Assembly (NCBI RefSeq): GCF_009372255.1 | Contig: NZ_LXGN01000005.1 | Span: forward strand, 255,852-319,851 | DNA length: 64,000 nt | From: Acinetobacter guerrae | GTDB lineage: Bacteria; Pseudomonadota; Gammaproteobacteria; Pseudomonadales; Moraxellaceae | Reading direction: 5' to 3' | In this document: positions 39,344-48,264 of the stretch, piece after piece | Numbering within the stretch: position 1 is the stretch's first letter | Layout of the letters: every line of letters begins with the position of its first letter | Notes under the pieces: model-generated | Seen by the model: only the letters and a program-made list of their open reading frames with translations | Told to the model about the DNA's origin: nothing | The model's database searches: none | Position numbers and translations under genes: made by a program

Positions 39344-40570
39344 TTAACATTTACATCCTACATTCTCAATCGCAATTTGATCGTTCAATAATAATTCGAG
39401 TGTTTGTTTTTCGATCCCATACATCTGTTTTAATGCCTGAATCTGCCCCAGAATTTGTGCATCAGGTTGATCGATATCTTTACGCTTTGTGGCCAAAATC
39501 ATTTTATTTTTACTGGTATGCTCCAGTGATACAAATTCAAAAACCTTAACTTCATAACCATACGCTTTAAGTAATAAAGCACGTAAAGAATCGGTCAGCA
39601 TTTCAGCTTGTTGTCCTGCATGAATACCAAACTGTAACATCGGTTTTAACACTGATGGACTTTGCAACTGTGGTCTTAATTCTTTATGACAACACGGCGC
39701 GCACATGATCATCGAAGCATTTAAACGAATGCCTGTATGAATCGCAAAATCTGTTGCAATATCACAAGCATGCAAAGCGATCATGACATCAAGCTGCTCG
39801 GTCTGATAAGTTCTGACATCCCCTTCAAAAAAATCAAGATGATGAAAACCTGACCGTTTAGCAACATCCTCACAAAACTCAACCAGATTAGAGCGCAATT
39901 CAACGCCTGTGACTACAGGCTGAGTCGCTGTTTGCTGCTGCAAATAATCGTATAAAGCAAATGTCAGATAACCCTTGCCTGAACCAAAATCGACAATATT
40001 AATCTGATCTTTTTTTACCTCAATTTGATCATAAGCATGAGAAAAAATTTCAATAAATTTATTAATCTGTTTCCACTTACGCGCCATCGCAGGAATAATT
40101 TTTCCACTGGCCTCTGTAATTCCTAAATACTGTAAAAATGGACTGGCCTGATCAACATAGCGCTCTTTTTCACGATTATGTTGCTGAGTCGGTTTCGAAT
40201 GCTCCACACTCGGTTTCGTTTGTTGTTGAATATTCAAAACAGCTTTCTTCTTGTTCATTTTGAGTTGAGCTTCAACATTGTGCGCAAATAAATTAGCTTG
40301 CTTGCATAAATGTACAAGTTTCTCAATCACATCAAGTGATTCTTTTAACTCATAATTTTTTGTCACAACTTTAGTTTTGTAATGATATAAGGCACTCAGT
40401 TTAGCTTGTTGCTGTAACTCCACTACCCGAAAAGTTATTTTTTCAAGCTCCGCTTCTTCACCTTTATATTGACTCAAGATCAGTCGTTCAAATTGCTGAC
40501 TTTGAATGGTTTGTTGTATCAATTCAATAAATTGCTGCTCTTGAGGAGAATCGATTACCAAAGCGGACAT
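39344..40570 (-). CDS. SAM-dependent methyltransferase (METTL25/Methyltransf_32-like)
   Basis: A 408-residue protein with an N-terminal helical region and a class I methyltransferase core. The SAM loop is VDFGSGKGYLTFAL and the later IALHACDIATDFAI and CAPCCHKELRPQL blocks are characteristic of the family that includes METTL25/RRNAD1-like proteins. The acceptor is not established; an RNA target is one possibility. The Cys-Cys-His cluster could bind metal. It ends with the sequence NVGCKC. Confidence 0.75.
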   Translation of the reverse strand: MSALVIDSPQEQQFIELIQQTIQSQQFERLILSQYKGEEAELEKITFRVVELQQQAKLSALYHYKTKVVTKNYELKESLDVIEKLVHLCKQANLFAHNVEAQLKMNKKKAVLNIQQQTKPSVEHSKPTQQHNREKERYVDQASPFLQYLGITEASGKIIPAMARKWKQINKFIEIFSHAYDQIEVKKDQINIVDFGSGKGYLTFALYDYLQQQTATQPVVTGVELRSNLVEFCEDVAKRSGFHHLDFFEGDVRTYQTEQLDVMIALHACDIATDFAIHTGIRLNASMIMCAPCCHKELRPQLQSPSVLKPMLQFGIHAGQQAEMLTDSLRALLLKAYGYEVKVFEFVSLEHTSKNKMILATKRKDIDQPDAQILGQIQALKQMYGIEKQTLELLLNDQIAIENVGCKC

Positions 40571-40672
40571 AGTAAAAACCTTATTTATTTGCAGCTACAG
40601 TTTAAAACGTCTTACTTTAAAAACAAAATTGAATTACTATACAAATGTATTTTTAATAAAACTTATAACCAA

Positions 40673-41313
40673 ATGTCTCAAAGCTCTGTGTTTGATTATG
40701 ATCCTCTGGAAGAACAGCTCAATGCATGGAGCCATGCGGCTGGTGCTGTTTTAGCAATAATTGCATCTATTTTTCTCTTGATCAAAGGACATGATCTCTC
40801 TCGCGGTCAATGGATTGGGCTGTGGGCATATTGTTTAAGCCTGATTTTAGTGTTTAGTAGTTCTGCGCTTTACCATTTTGCAAAAACCAAAGAAAAACGC
40901 CATTGGTATAAAAAACTGGATCATACTGCTATTACTATCTCATCGCAGGGACTTATACCCCCTTTCTCAGCATTGCCATTCCAACCGCAAAAGCACATTA
41001 CTTACTGATTGCTCTTTGGTTAATTGCTTTTATTGGTACACTTTTCAAATTAATTTTCATACATCGATTTCAAAAGATTTCGCTTATCGCATATTTATTG
41101 ATGGGTTGGGCCGCTGTATTACTTATTCATGATATGCAACGATATTTAAGCAAAGATGCACTCATTTTTTTAGTGACAGGCGGCTTAGCTTATACCATCG
41201 GGGCATTGTTTTATGCGCTAAAAAAGGTAAGATATACCCATGCAATCTGGCATGTTTTTGTATTGATGGGCGCGGGATTACAATTCCTTGCGATCTATTG
41301 GTACGTGATCTAG
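40673..41313 (+). pseudogene. Hemolysin III family membrane protein, frameshifted
   Basis: A YqfA/HlyIII-type (PAQR-like) membrane protein is split into two frames. The first frame runs from ATG 40673 (MSQSSVFDYDPLEEQL) with family motifs HAAGAVLAI, SSALYHF and KLDHTAI, then leaves register near 40931. The second frame continues with YYLIAGTYTPFLSIAIPTA-like residues and ends at 41313 with HAIWHVFVLMGAGLQF. Restoring one base at ATTACTATC rejoins both into an uninterrupted 213-residue protein, the normal family length. It is either a recent inactivating deletion or a sequencing error. The site is not in a long homopolymer. Confidence 0.85.
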
Positions 41314-41461
41314 TTTATTTTTAATACTATTATCAGCGACCCTGATCAGTATTGAATATTTGGACTACTCTCGTTATTTTTTTAAGAAATTACGCCTTTT
41401 TTAAAAAGATTACGCTTTTAAAAACAAATTTTTTTATTTTTACGAAGTGTAAGGTTCCTTT

Positions 41462-42778
41462 ATGGCGTCATCCTCTACCTCTGCAACCACAGCACCCGCT
41501 GTTGCCACTAACTCAAAATTCCGTGTCTTAACTGCGAGTCTCGTTGGAACAACGATCGAGTTTTTTGACTTTTATATTTATGCCACAGCGGCAGTCCTTA
41601 TTTTTCCACATCTGTTTTTCCCTGCAAGTAGTGGCAGTGCTGCAATGTTACAGTCACTAGCCACATTTGCGATTGCCTTTATTGCCCGCCCGATTGGTGC
41701 TGCATTATTTGGACATTTAGGTGATCGTATTGGCCGCAAAGCAACTCTTGTTGCTGCCTTACTGACAATGGGAATTTCAACTGTCTGTATCGGCTTATTA
41801 CCTACTTACGCTCAAATTGGCATTGTTGCGCCCCTATTGCTTGCATTATGTCGTTTGGGTCAGGGCTTAGGATTAGGCGGTGAATGGAGTGGCGCTGTAC
41901 TCTTGGCAACTGAAAATGCCCCAGAAGGTAAACGTGCTTGGTATGGCATGTTTCCACAGCTTGGCGCACCCATTGGTTTTATTTTAGCGGCAGGTTCATT
42001 TCTAACGCTTGGCGCGTTGATGCCAGATGAAGCATTTATGCAGTGGGGATGGCGTATTCCATTTATTGCCAGTGCAATTTTAGTGTTAGTCGGTTTATAT
42101 ATCCGTTTAAAATTGCATGAAACTCCTGCTTTTCAGAAAGTATTAGATAAGCAGAAAGAAGTTAATATTCCATTTACCGAAGTCGTCACCAAGCACACCA
42201 AACAACTGGTACTGGGAACTATCGGTGCGGTATGTACCTTTGTTGTTTTCTACTTAACCACTGTATTTGCCTTGAACTGGGGAACCACCCATCTTGGTTA
42301 TGCACGTGGACAATTTCTGGAAATGCAATTATTCGCGACTTTATGTTTTGCCGCATTTATTCCCCTTTCCGCTATTTTTGCTGAAAAATTTGGTCGTAAA
42401 GCAACATCGATTGGGGTTTGTATCGCTGCTGCTATCTTTGGTTTATTCTTTTCTGATCTACTTGCATCTGGCAATACCCTAGTCGTATTTTTGTTCCTGT
42501 GCATTGGTTTGTCTATTATGGGACTAACCTATGGCCCAATTGGAACTGTGCTTTCAGAGTTATTCCCAACTTCGGTACGTTATACAGGTTCAGCATTAAC
42601 CTTTAACCTTGCTGGTATTCTAGGAGCATCTTTTGCACCGCTAATTGCCACCAAATTAGCTGAAACTTATGGCTTACAGGCAGTCGGTTATTATTTAACA
42701 GCCGCTTCAATTTTATCGCTGATTGCATTTTTGCTCATCCGTGAAACTAAAAATGACGATGTAAATAACCAGATTTAA
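41462..42778 (+). CDS. MFS transporter, metabolite:H+ symporter (MHS) type
   Basis: A 438-residue, twelve-segment inner-membrane symporter. It starts with VGTTIEFFDFYIYATAAVL, the MHS-family first helix, and has the loop 2-3 motif GHLGDRIGRKATL and a repeat of it in the second half (EKFGRKATSIG). MHS members carry shikimate, alpha-ketoglutarate, proline/betaine or citrate. The substrate cannot be chosen from sequence. A monocistronic gene: its own terminator follows. Confidence 0.85.
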   Translation: MASSSTSATTAPAVATNSKFRVLTASLVGTTIEFFDFYIYATAAVLIFPHLFFPASSGSAAMLQSLATFAIAFIARPIGAALFGHLGDRIGRKATLVAALLTMGISTVCIGLLPTYAQIGIVAPLLLALCRLGQGLGLGGEWSGAVLLATENAPEGKRAWYGMFPQLGAPIGFILAAGSFLTLGALMPDEAFMQWGWRIPFIASAILVLVGLYIRLKLHETPAFQKVLDKQKEVNIPFTEVVTKHTKQLVLGTIGAVCTFVVFYLTTVFALNWGTTHLGYARGQFLEMQLFATLCFAAFIPLSAIFAEKFGRKATSIGVCIAAAIFGLFFSDLLASGNTLVVFLFLCIGLSIMGLTYGPIGTVLSELFPTSVRYTGSALTFNLAGILGASFAPLIATKLAETYGLQAVGYYLTAASILSLIAFLLIRETKNDDVNNQI

Positions 42779-42790
42779 TCGAATCCAATA

Positions 42791-42816
42791 AAAAAACCAG
42801 CAATTGCTGGTTTTTT
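42791..42816. terminator. Bidirectional terminator between MFS gene and fabI
   Basis: Perfect palindrome of 26 bases (AAAAAACCAGCAA and its complement), with A and T tracts on both sides, between convergent genes. Confidence 0.9.
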
Positions 42817-42853
42817 ATTTTTAATGTCTGTCTTACAAGAAATAAGAAGAAAA

Positions 42854-43657
42854 TTATTCTTCTTCCATCATTGATGCACTCATACCGACTGTATTGAAAC
42901 CTGCATCAACATACATAATTTCACCTGTAATCCCCGAAGCCCATGGTGAACACAGAAATAATGCAGCATTGCCAACTTCTTCAATGGTGACATTACGTTT
43001 TAGTGGAGAAATTTTTTCATTTGCATCTAACATCTTACGAAATGATTTAATACCTGATGCAGCCAAAGTACGGATTGGGCCTGCTGAAATCGCATTGACA
43101 CGAATACCGTCTGCACCCAAACTCGATGCTAAATAACGCACACCCGCTTCAAGTGAGGCTTTTGCCATTCCCATGACGTTGTAATTTGGCATCACACGTT
43201 CAGAACCTTGATAAGTCAAAGTCAGTAAACAGCCCTGACGAGCCTGTAACAAAGGTTTCGCAGCACGTGCCATTGCTACAAAGCTATAAGCACTGATGTC
43301 ATGCGCAATACGGAAACCGTCACGATCTGTTACATCGGTAAAATCACCATCTAATGTATGTGCTGGTGCAAAACCAATTGAATGAACAACGCCATCCAGA
43401 CCATCCCAGTGTTTAGCCAGCTCTACAAAAGCATTATCAATTTCAGCGTCTACAGCAACATCACAAGGAAATACCAGTGATGAACCAAATTGTGCGGCAA
43501 AATCATCTACACGTTTTTTTAATTTTTCATTCGGATAGGTAAATGCCAATTCTGCGCCTTCACGATGCAAAGCTTGCGCAATACCAAAAGCGATTGATAA
43601 TTTACTCGCAATACCAGCAATCAAAAAACGTTTACCAGCTAATAGTCCTTGTGCCAT
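42854..43657 (-). CDS. fabI: Enoyl-[acyl-carrier-protein] reductase (NADH)
   Basis: Last-step reductase of the fatty acid elongation cycle, 267 residues, SDR superfamily. Features: the nucleotide-binding stretch [20 protein letters not shown], the active-site Tyr-x6-Lys in [13 protein letters not shown] with the upstream [13 protein letters not shown], and the substrate-loop segment [15 protein letters not shown]. It is essential and is the target of triclosan-class inhibitors. The protein ends with an acidic MMEEE tail. No mutation from the common FabI drug-contact residues is evident by eye. Confidence 0.97.
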   Translation of the reverse strand: MAQGLLAGKRFLIAGIASKLSIAFGIAQALHREGAELAFTYPNEKLKKRVDDFAAQFGSSLVFPCDVAVDAEIDNAFVELAKHWDGLDGVVHSIGFAPAHTLDGDFTDVTDRDGFRIAHDISAYSFVAMARAAKPLLQARQGCLLTLTYQGSERVMPNYNVMGMAKASLEAGVRYLASSLGADGIRVNAISAGPIRTLAASGIKSFRKMLDANEKISPLKRNVTIEEVGNAALFLCSPWASGITGEIMYVDAGFNTVGMSASMMEEE

Positions 43658-43749
43658 GGGTAACTCACCTGAAAAAATTTATATGCATAATGCCAAGCTT
43701 CTGACATTTACGAAATTGCATAATGCACCTTTTTTATATCTTCATAAAA

Positions 43750-43773
43750 AAATCGCTCTATTGGGAGCGATTT
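43750..43773 (-). terminator. Terminator of the Bax-inhibitor-1 gene
   Basis: Stem AAATCGCTC / GAGCGATTT with a short loop and an A run at 43745-43752, read as Ts on the minus strand. Confidence 0.8.
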
Positions 43774-43803
43774 CCTAACAACACAAAATTCAAACGCAGT
43801 TCT

Positions 43804-44535
43804 TTAGTCATTCGACAAAATACCAATTAAACGTAAGAACGAAATATACATCCAGACTAAGGTAGACAACAAAGCAATACCACAAACCCATTCAAAAGCT
43901 TTAGGTGCATGTTGTGCAGCCGCAGATTCAATTAAATCAAAATCTAAAATCAGATTGAGCGATGCAATCACAGCGACAAAAGCAGCAAATCCAATTCCAA
44001 GCCAATTACTTTCAAAAATATAAGGAATGGCAGAAGAAAAAGCCAAACTCATGACCAGCTGTACCAAAAATACGATGGCAATTGCGATAGTTGCAGACAT
44101 CACTACAGCTTTAAATTTTTCAGTAGCACGGATAATTTGAAACTTATACAAGCCAAACATCACCAGTGTGGTTACAAAGGTTGCCAGTAAAGCTTGCAAA
44201 GGCGCACCTGGAAATTTCGCCTGAAACATAAACGAAATACCACCTAAAAATGCACCTTCAAATAAAGCATAAGGAATCGCGAGTGTTGGTGCTGTATTGG
44301 GTTTAAATGTCGCAACCAAAGCGAGAATAAGACCACCAATTGCCCCCACCCACGTTGCAGCAGAAGCAAGCGCAAAATTTAAGCTAAAAGCGCAATAGAA
44401 AAACACGGCAAGACCTGTAATAGCAGCAACAATCGTCAATCCAATCGATTTTTGTACAGCGCCAGCGACTGACATAGACTGACTAAAGTCACTGTAGGTT
44501 TCAACCCGAGTTAAAATAGGGTTATTACTTTGCAT
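43804..44535 (-). CDS. Bax inhibitor-1/YccA family membrane protein
   Basis: A 243-residue inner-membrane protein with seven predicted membrane segments and the BI-1 family pattern, including ALFEGAFLGGISFMFQ and the C-terminal LDFDLIESAAAQHAPKAFEWVCGI with two conserved acidic residues. Bacterial members are proton/calcium leak channels or FtsH modulators in different hosts. The role here is not known. It is a single gene upstream of orn on the same strand, about 170 bp apart. Confidence 0.9.
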   Translation of the reverse strand: MQSNNPILTRVETYSDFSQSMSVAGAVQKSIGLTIVAAITGLAVFFYCAFSLNFALASAATWVGAIGGLILALVATFKPNTAPTLAIPYALFEGAFLGGISFMFQAKFPGAPLQALLATFVTTLVMFGLYKFQIIRATEKFKAVVMSATIAIAIVFLVQLVMSLAFSSAIPYIFESNWLGIGFAAFVAVIASLNLILDFDLIESAAAQHAPKAFEWVCGIALLSTLVWMYISFLRLIGILSND

Positions 44536-44703
44536 AGTTATCTCATTGTTTTAATAAAATTAATCATATAAATATTGTAAGGGCGTTTTATAAAAAACCA
44601 ATGTCACAAAAATGTGTTTTTGTAACTTTATTTAGTCAAAAGAGATAAAAGTAATACTCCACTCTTTTGACGAATTGAAAATAATTAAGGCGTCGTTTTC
44701 GTT

Positions 44704-45255
44704 TTAGTTCTTAATGAAAAAGTATTCACGATAATATTTAAGTTCAACAATCGAATCTCGAATATCATCCATCGCCAAATGCGAGGCATTTTTCTTCAAA
44801 CCGCTCATGATTTCTGGACGCCAACGTTTAGCCAATTCTTTAACACTAGAAACGTCTAAGTTACGATAATGAAAAAATTGCTCAAGCTCAGGCATAAGAC
44901 GATGCAAGAAACGACGATCTTGACAGATAGAGTTTCCACACATAGGCGAGCTTTTTGGATTGACCCATTTTTTTAGAAATTCAAGCGTTTGCTGCTCTGC
45001 ATCCTGAGCTGTTAACTTGCTACGGCGCACACGCTCAATCAAACCAGATTGTCCATGTTGGCGAGTGTTCCATTCATCCATAGCATTTAAAATACGATCT
45101 GGCTGGTGAACTGCCAAAACAGGGCCTTCTGCCAAGATATTTAAATGATCATCTGTAATAATTGTAGCAACTTCAATAATCTGGTCATTATCTGTATCTA
45201 AACCAGTCATTTCAAGGTCAATCCAGATTAACCGTGTATCTAATGTGCTGCTCAT
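44704..45255 (-). CDS. orn: Oligoribonuclease
   Basis: DEDDh-type 3'-5' exoribonuclease of 183 residues that degrades dinucleotides and other very short RNAs, including pGpG from cyclic-di-GMP turnover. Catalytic motifs are visible: [10 protein letters not shown] (Exo I), the middle SICQDRRFL stretch (Exo II), and [11 protein letters not shown] (Exo III, with His and Asp). It is divergent to rsgA, an arrangement found widely in gammaproteobacteria. Often essential in this group. Confidence 0.97.
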   Translation of the reverse strand: MSSTLDTRLIWIDLEMTGLDTDNDQIIEVATIITDDHLNILAEGPVLAVHQPDRILNAMDEWNTRQHGQSGLIERVRRSKLTAQDAEQQTLEFLKKWVNPKSSPMCGNSICQDRRFLHRLMPELEQFFHYRNLDVSSVKELAKRWRPEIMSGLKKNASHLAMDDIRDSIVELKYYREYFFIKN

Positions 45256-45376
45256 GAATATGAAATCTTAAAGGCTTGAAAAACATCAATAGTAGCAAAT
45301 TTATTGCATCTTGGCTGTAATTCCATAGTCAGTTCATGCTATTTTTGCCACCTCAATCAGTGGGTTTTAAAAATGA

Positions 45377-46435
45377 ATGGCTCTAATTCGTAAACGTCGT
45401 TTAACCGAGCAACAACAACGCCGTATAGACAAACAGCATAAGGCGCGACAGGAAGATATCGATACATCTCATGATCTCGAAGGTCTGGTCGTGCAGCATT
45501 ATGGTCGGCAACTTGAAGTTCAGGCTTTATCTGTTCCCAAAACCCATCCAGAAAAACCAGTCGTTGCTGAAGGTGAGCCAGAACCTTTTTGGAAACCCAT
45601 TGAAATTGGGAGTGTCTGGCGTTGTCATACGCGGACTAATCTTGAGCTTTTAGTCACAGGAGATCGAGTGAAGTGGCAGGCCGATCCCAATACAGGCTTA
45701 GGCATTATCACTGCGATTCACCCACGACAATCGTTATTAACGCGTCCAGATCGTTATCATAAGGTCAAACCTGTAGCGGCTAATATTAGTTTGATTGTAA
45801 TTGTATTCGCCCCATTACCAGAACCAGCCCCTAGCCTGATTGATCGCTATTTAGTGGCTTGTGCAGATGCCAATATCCCTGCACTTTTGGTTCTTAATAA
45901 ATCTGATTTACTCAAAGACAATGATCCAATTTTGACTTTATTGGATGAATATAATGCACTGGGTTATGAAAGCCTGATCTGTCACGCCAAGGGAGATTTA
46001 TCGACCTTACGAGAGCGTTTAGATGATGAAACAGTGGCATTTGTAGGGCAGTCTGGTGTGGGTAAAAGCTCACTCATTAATGCTATCGTGCCAGATGCTG
46101 AACAGAAGACCAATATCATTTCAGAAAACTCTGCTTTGGGACAACATACCACGACTTCAACACGTTTGATCAGTTTTGGTCAAAATGGTGCATTGATTGA
46201 CTCGCCAGGAATTCGTGAATTTGGGTTATGGCATTTAAATGCCGATAAAATCCGTGAAGGTTTTCCAGAAATTGCCGCACATTTGGGGCATTGCCAATTT
46301 CGCAATTGCACGCATACCCATGAAAAACAGTGTGCACTCAAAGCTGCGGTTGCAACAGGTGAAATTTTACCGCGTCGTCTGGAAAGTTATTTACGTTTAA
46401 ATGAAGAAATTCAGGATGCACAACAAAAAAGTTAA
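45377..46435 (+). CDS. rsgA: Ribosome small subunit-dependent GTPase A
   Basis: Circularly permuted GTPase (352 residues) that checks late 30S assembly. An N-terminal basic stretch (MALIRKRRLTEQQQRR) precedes the OB fold. The GTPase motifs are in permuted order: LNKSDLL (G4), VGQSGVGKSSLIN (G1) and DSPGIREFG (G3). The C-terminal zinc cluster is visible as HCQFRNCTHTHEKQCA. The ATG at 45377 fits the OB-fold start. It is divergent to orn and is followed 90 bp later by yibN. Confidence 0.95.
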   Translation: MALIRKRRLTEQQQRRIDKQHKARQEDIDTSHDLEGLVVQHYGRQLEVQALSVPKTHPEKPVVAEGEPEPFWKPIEIGSVWRCHTRTNLELLVTGDRVKWQADPNTGLGIITAIHPRQSLLTRPDRYHKVKPVAANISLIVIVFAPLPEPAPSLIDRYLVACADANIPALLVLNKSDLLKDNDPILTLLDEYNALGYESLICHAKGDLSTLRERLDDETVAFVGQSGVGKSSLINAIVPDAEQKTNIISENSALGQHTTTSTRLISFGQNGALIDSPGIREFGLWHLNADKIREGFPEIAAHLGHCQFRNCTHTHEKQCALKAAVATGEILPRRLESYLRLNEEIQDAQQKS

Positions 46436-46527
46436 TTTTCTCGCAAAATTACCCTTGAACTGGTGATTTTGATCACCATGTATATGAGCTATACTCTACG
46501 TCAATTTTGAGCTTAATTAGGTGACAT

Positions 46528-46944
46528 GTGGAACGCTGGTTAGAGTTTATGGGGAATCACCCCTTTTTGTTTGGAATACTTGCCGTCTTAATCGTACTGT
46601 TCTTTGTTTTTGAAGGGCAACGGAATGGTCGCAAGATTTCTCCACAATCACTTGGGATTTTGGTAAAAGCTAAAAATGCCCAATTGATCGATCTACGTGA
46701 TGCGGGTGATTTTCGCGAAGGTCATATCAGCGGTAGCCGTAATATCCCTTATAGCCAACTGACAAGCCATGTTGATGAATTAAAATCAAGTGATCGCCCA
46801 TTGGTATTCATTTGTAATTTAGGTCAAGTTGCAGGTAGCGCCCTGCAAAAAGTAGGTCATGCTGACAGTTATCGTCTTGATGGCGGTATTAGTAACTGGA
46901 AAGCACAAGGTCTACCACTGGTAAAAAGCAAAGCCAAAGCTTAA
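46528..46944 (+). CDS. yibN: Membrane-anchored rhodanese-domain protein YibN
   Basis: A 138-residue protein with one N-terminal membrane anchor (HPFLFGILAVLIVLFFVFEG, about 10-29) and a rhodanese domain whose catalytic-loop Cys lies in VFICNLGQVAGSAL. The GTG start at 46528 is the only one that fits. The order yibN-grxC-secB is that of enterics, with gpsA absent after secB. Rhodanese activity or another sulfur/phosphate-related role is possible. E. coli YibN affects protein insertion through YidC. Confidence 0.9.
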   Translation: MERWLEFMGNHPFLFGILAVLIVLFFVFEGQRNGRKISPQSLGILVKAKNAQLIDLRDAGDFREGHISGSRNIPYSQLTSHVDELKSSDRPLVFICNLGQVAGSALQKVGHADSYRLDGGISNWKAQGLPLVKSKAKA

Positions 46945-46954
46945 GGAGAAATAT

Positions 46955-47212
46955 ATGTCTGCAAATATCACGATTTACTCGACCACAATGTGTCCGTATT
47001 GTGTCCGTGCAAAACAGCTTCTTGAGCGTAAAGGCGTTGAGTATAAAGAAATTAATTTGTCCAATGAAGCACCTGAAGTACGTGTTGAGCTGATGCAACG
47101 CACTAAGCAACGTACTGTGCCTCAAATTTTTATTAATGATCAGTTTATTGGTGGTTTTGACCAACTTTATGCTTTAGAGCGTGATGGTAAACTCGACCCG
47201 TTACTGGCCTAA
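46955..47212 (+). CDS. grxC: Glutaredoxin 3
   Basis: An 85-residue thioredoxin-fold oxidoreductase with the CPYC active site at residues 12-15 (TTMCPYCVRAKQLL), the cis-proline segment TVPQIFIND and the GSH-binding GGFDQLYAL. It reduces disulfides and mixed glutathione disulfides in the cytoplasm. It lies 10 bp after yibN and 28 bp before secB, preceded by AAGGAG. Confidence 0.97.
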   Translation: MSANITIYSTTMCPYCVRAKQLLERKGVEYKEINLSNEAPEVRVELMQRTKQRTVPQIFINDQFIGGFDQLYALERDGKLDPLLA

Positions 47213-47240
47213 ATCTGCTTAAATAGTGAAGGAAAAAAGA

Positions 47241-47699
47241 ATGAGTGAAGAACAACAAACTCAACCACAACTCGCTTTAGAACGTCTTTATACCAAAGAC
47301 ATTTCATTTGAAGTTCCTGGGGCACAAGTATTTACTAAACAATGGCAACCAGAGTTGAATATTAATCTTTCATCTGCTGCTGAGAAAGTTGATCCAACTC
47401 ACTTTGAAGTGTCATTAAAAGTTGTGGTTCAAGCCAATAATGATGGTGAGACTGCGTTTATAGTAGATGTTACTCAAGCAGGTATTTTCCTGATTGAAAA
47501 TATTGAAGAAGAACGTCTTCCTTACATTTTAGGCGCTTACTGCCCAAATATTTTGTTCCCATTCTTGCGCGAAGCAGTCAATGATATGGTTACAAAAGGC
47601 AGCTTCCCTCAATTGTTGTTAACTCCTATCAATTTTGATGCGGAGTTTGAAGCCAATATGGAACGTGCTCAGGCAACCGTTGCTGAAGGTCAGGCTTAA
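47241..47699 (+). CDS. secB: Protein-export chaperone SecB
   Basis: Tetrameric cytoplasmic chaperone, 152 residues, that keeps precursors unfolded and hands them to SecA. The conserved [15 protein letters not shown] start, the [10 protein letters not shown] strand, the [18 protein letters not shown] helix and the [11 protein letters not shown] loop are present. The ATG at 47241 follows GAAGG by about seven bases; a codon 15 bases earlier is the frame's first start but lacks a site. End of the yibN-grxC-secB operon. Confidence 0.97.
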   Translation: MSEEQQTQPQLALERLYTKDISFEVPGAQVFTKQWQPELNINLSSAAEKVDPTHFEVSLKVVVQANNDGETAFIVDVTQAGIFLIENIEEERLPYILGAYCPNILFPFLREAVNDMVTKGSFPQLLLTPINFDAEFEANMERAQATVAEGQA

Positions 47700-47712
47700 C
47701 TGCTCAAATAAA

Positions 47713-47736
47713 AAACCACCGTTTGGTGGTTTTTTT
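47713..47736 (+). terminator. Terminator of the yibN-grxC-secB operon
   Basis: Stem AAACCACC / GGTGGTTT with a GTTT loop and a T run, between convergent secB and the cytochrome gene. Confidence 0.85.
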
Positions 47737-47758
47737 ATGTCTAATATTCGGTCAGGCT

Positions 47759-48145
47759 TCATTTAAATTTCTTATGATTTTCATTACGAATATCTAACAA
47801 GTGTTTACCTTCAACTTTTGCCTGAGCCAATTGATTGGCCTTGACCAAACCAGACGTTTTATCAATCTCGGCAACCAATTGATCAAGTCCAGCCTGATAG
47901 GCTTTAACATCAGCGCTATTATCTGGCTGATTTTTTAATTTATTGGGTTTCGATGTTTTAGAATCAAGCGCAGCCATTCGCATTTTTGTCAGTGCAGAAT
48001 TAGCATCGCTGGCATTAGTCGATTTATTAAAATCTGCATAAGCAGTTGCAATTGTTACCATGTTGTCATGTAAAGTGGCTGCCGTCGCAAGGTGGCTAAA
48101 TCCAAAACAACTTAGAAACAATGCACTGAACCATACTTTCTTCAT
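47759..48145 (-). CDS. cybC: Soluble cytochrome b562
   Basis: A 128-residue precursor: a 22-residue signal peptide ending ATA, then a 106-residue mature protein of exactly the length of E. coli cytochrome b562. The heme-iron ligands fit: Met7 (mature) in ATLHDNM and His102 in RNENHKKFK, with the four-helix bundle motif ALTKMRMAALD. Heme would be non-covalent, as no CxxCH exists. Its physiological partner is unknown in other bacteria as well. Confidence 0.92.
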   Translation of the reverse strand: MKKVWFSALFLSCFGFSHLATAATLHDNMVTIATAYADFNKSTNASDANSALTKMRMAALDSKTSKPNKLKNQPDNSADVKAYQAGLDQLVAEIDKTSGLVKANQLAQAKVEGKHLLDIRNENHKKFK

Positions 48146-48207
48146 CGGTGCATTCCCTGTTTAGTCAATCATTTGACTGCTCAAACATAACCAAGTTTCA
48201 AAAAAAG

Positions 48208-48232
48208 AAAAAGCGCCTTTTGTTGGAGCTTT
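48208..48232 (-). terminator. Probable terminator of coaBC
   Basis: Stem AAAGC-CC / GG-GCTTT with a seven-base loop and one internal mismatch, then Ts on the minus strand, just past the coaBC stop. Confidence 0.5.
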
Positions 48233-48264
48233 GTCTCAAATTTAGCTGTATAAACACAGGCGGT

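Noticed and set aside
40673..41313. Phase variation as the cause of the hlyIII frameshift
   Set aside because: The break near 40931 has no homopolymer or short tandem repeat long enough to slip, so a fixed deletion or a sequencing error is likelier.
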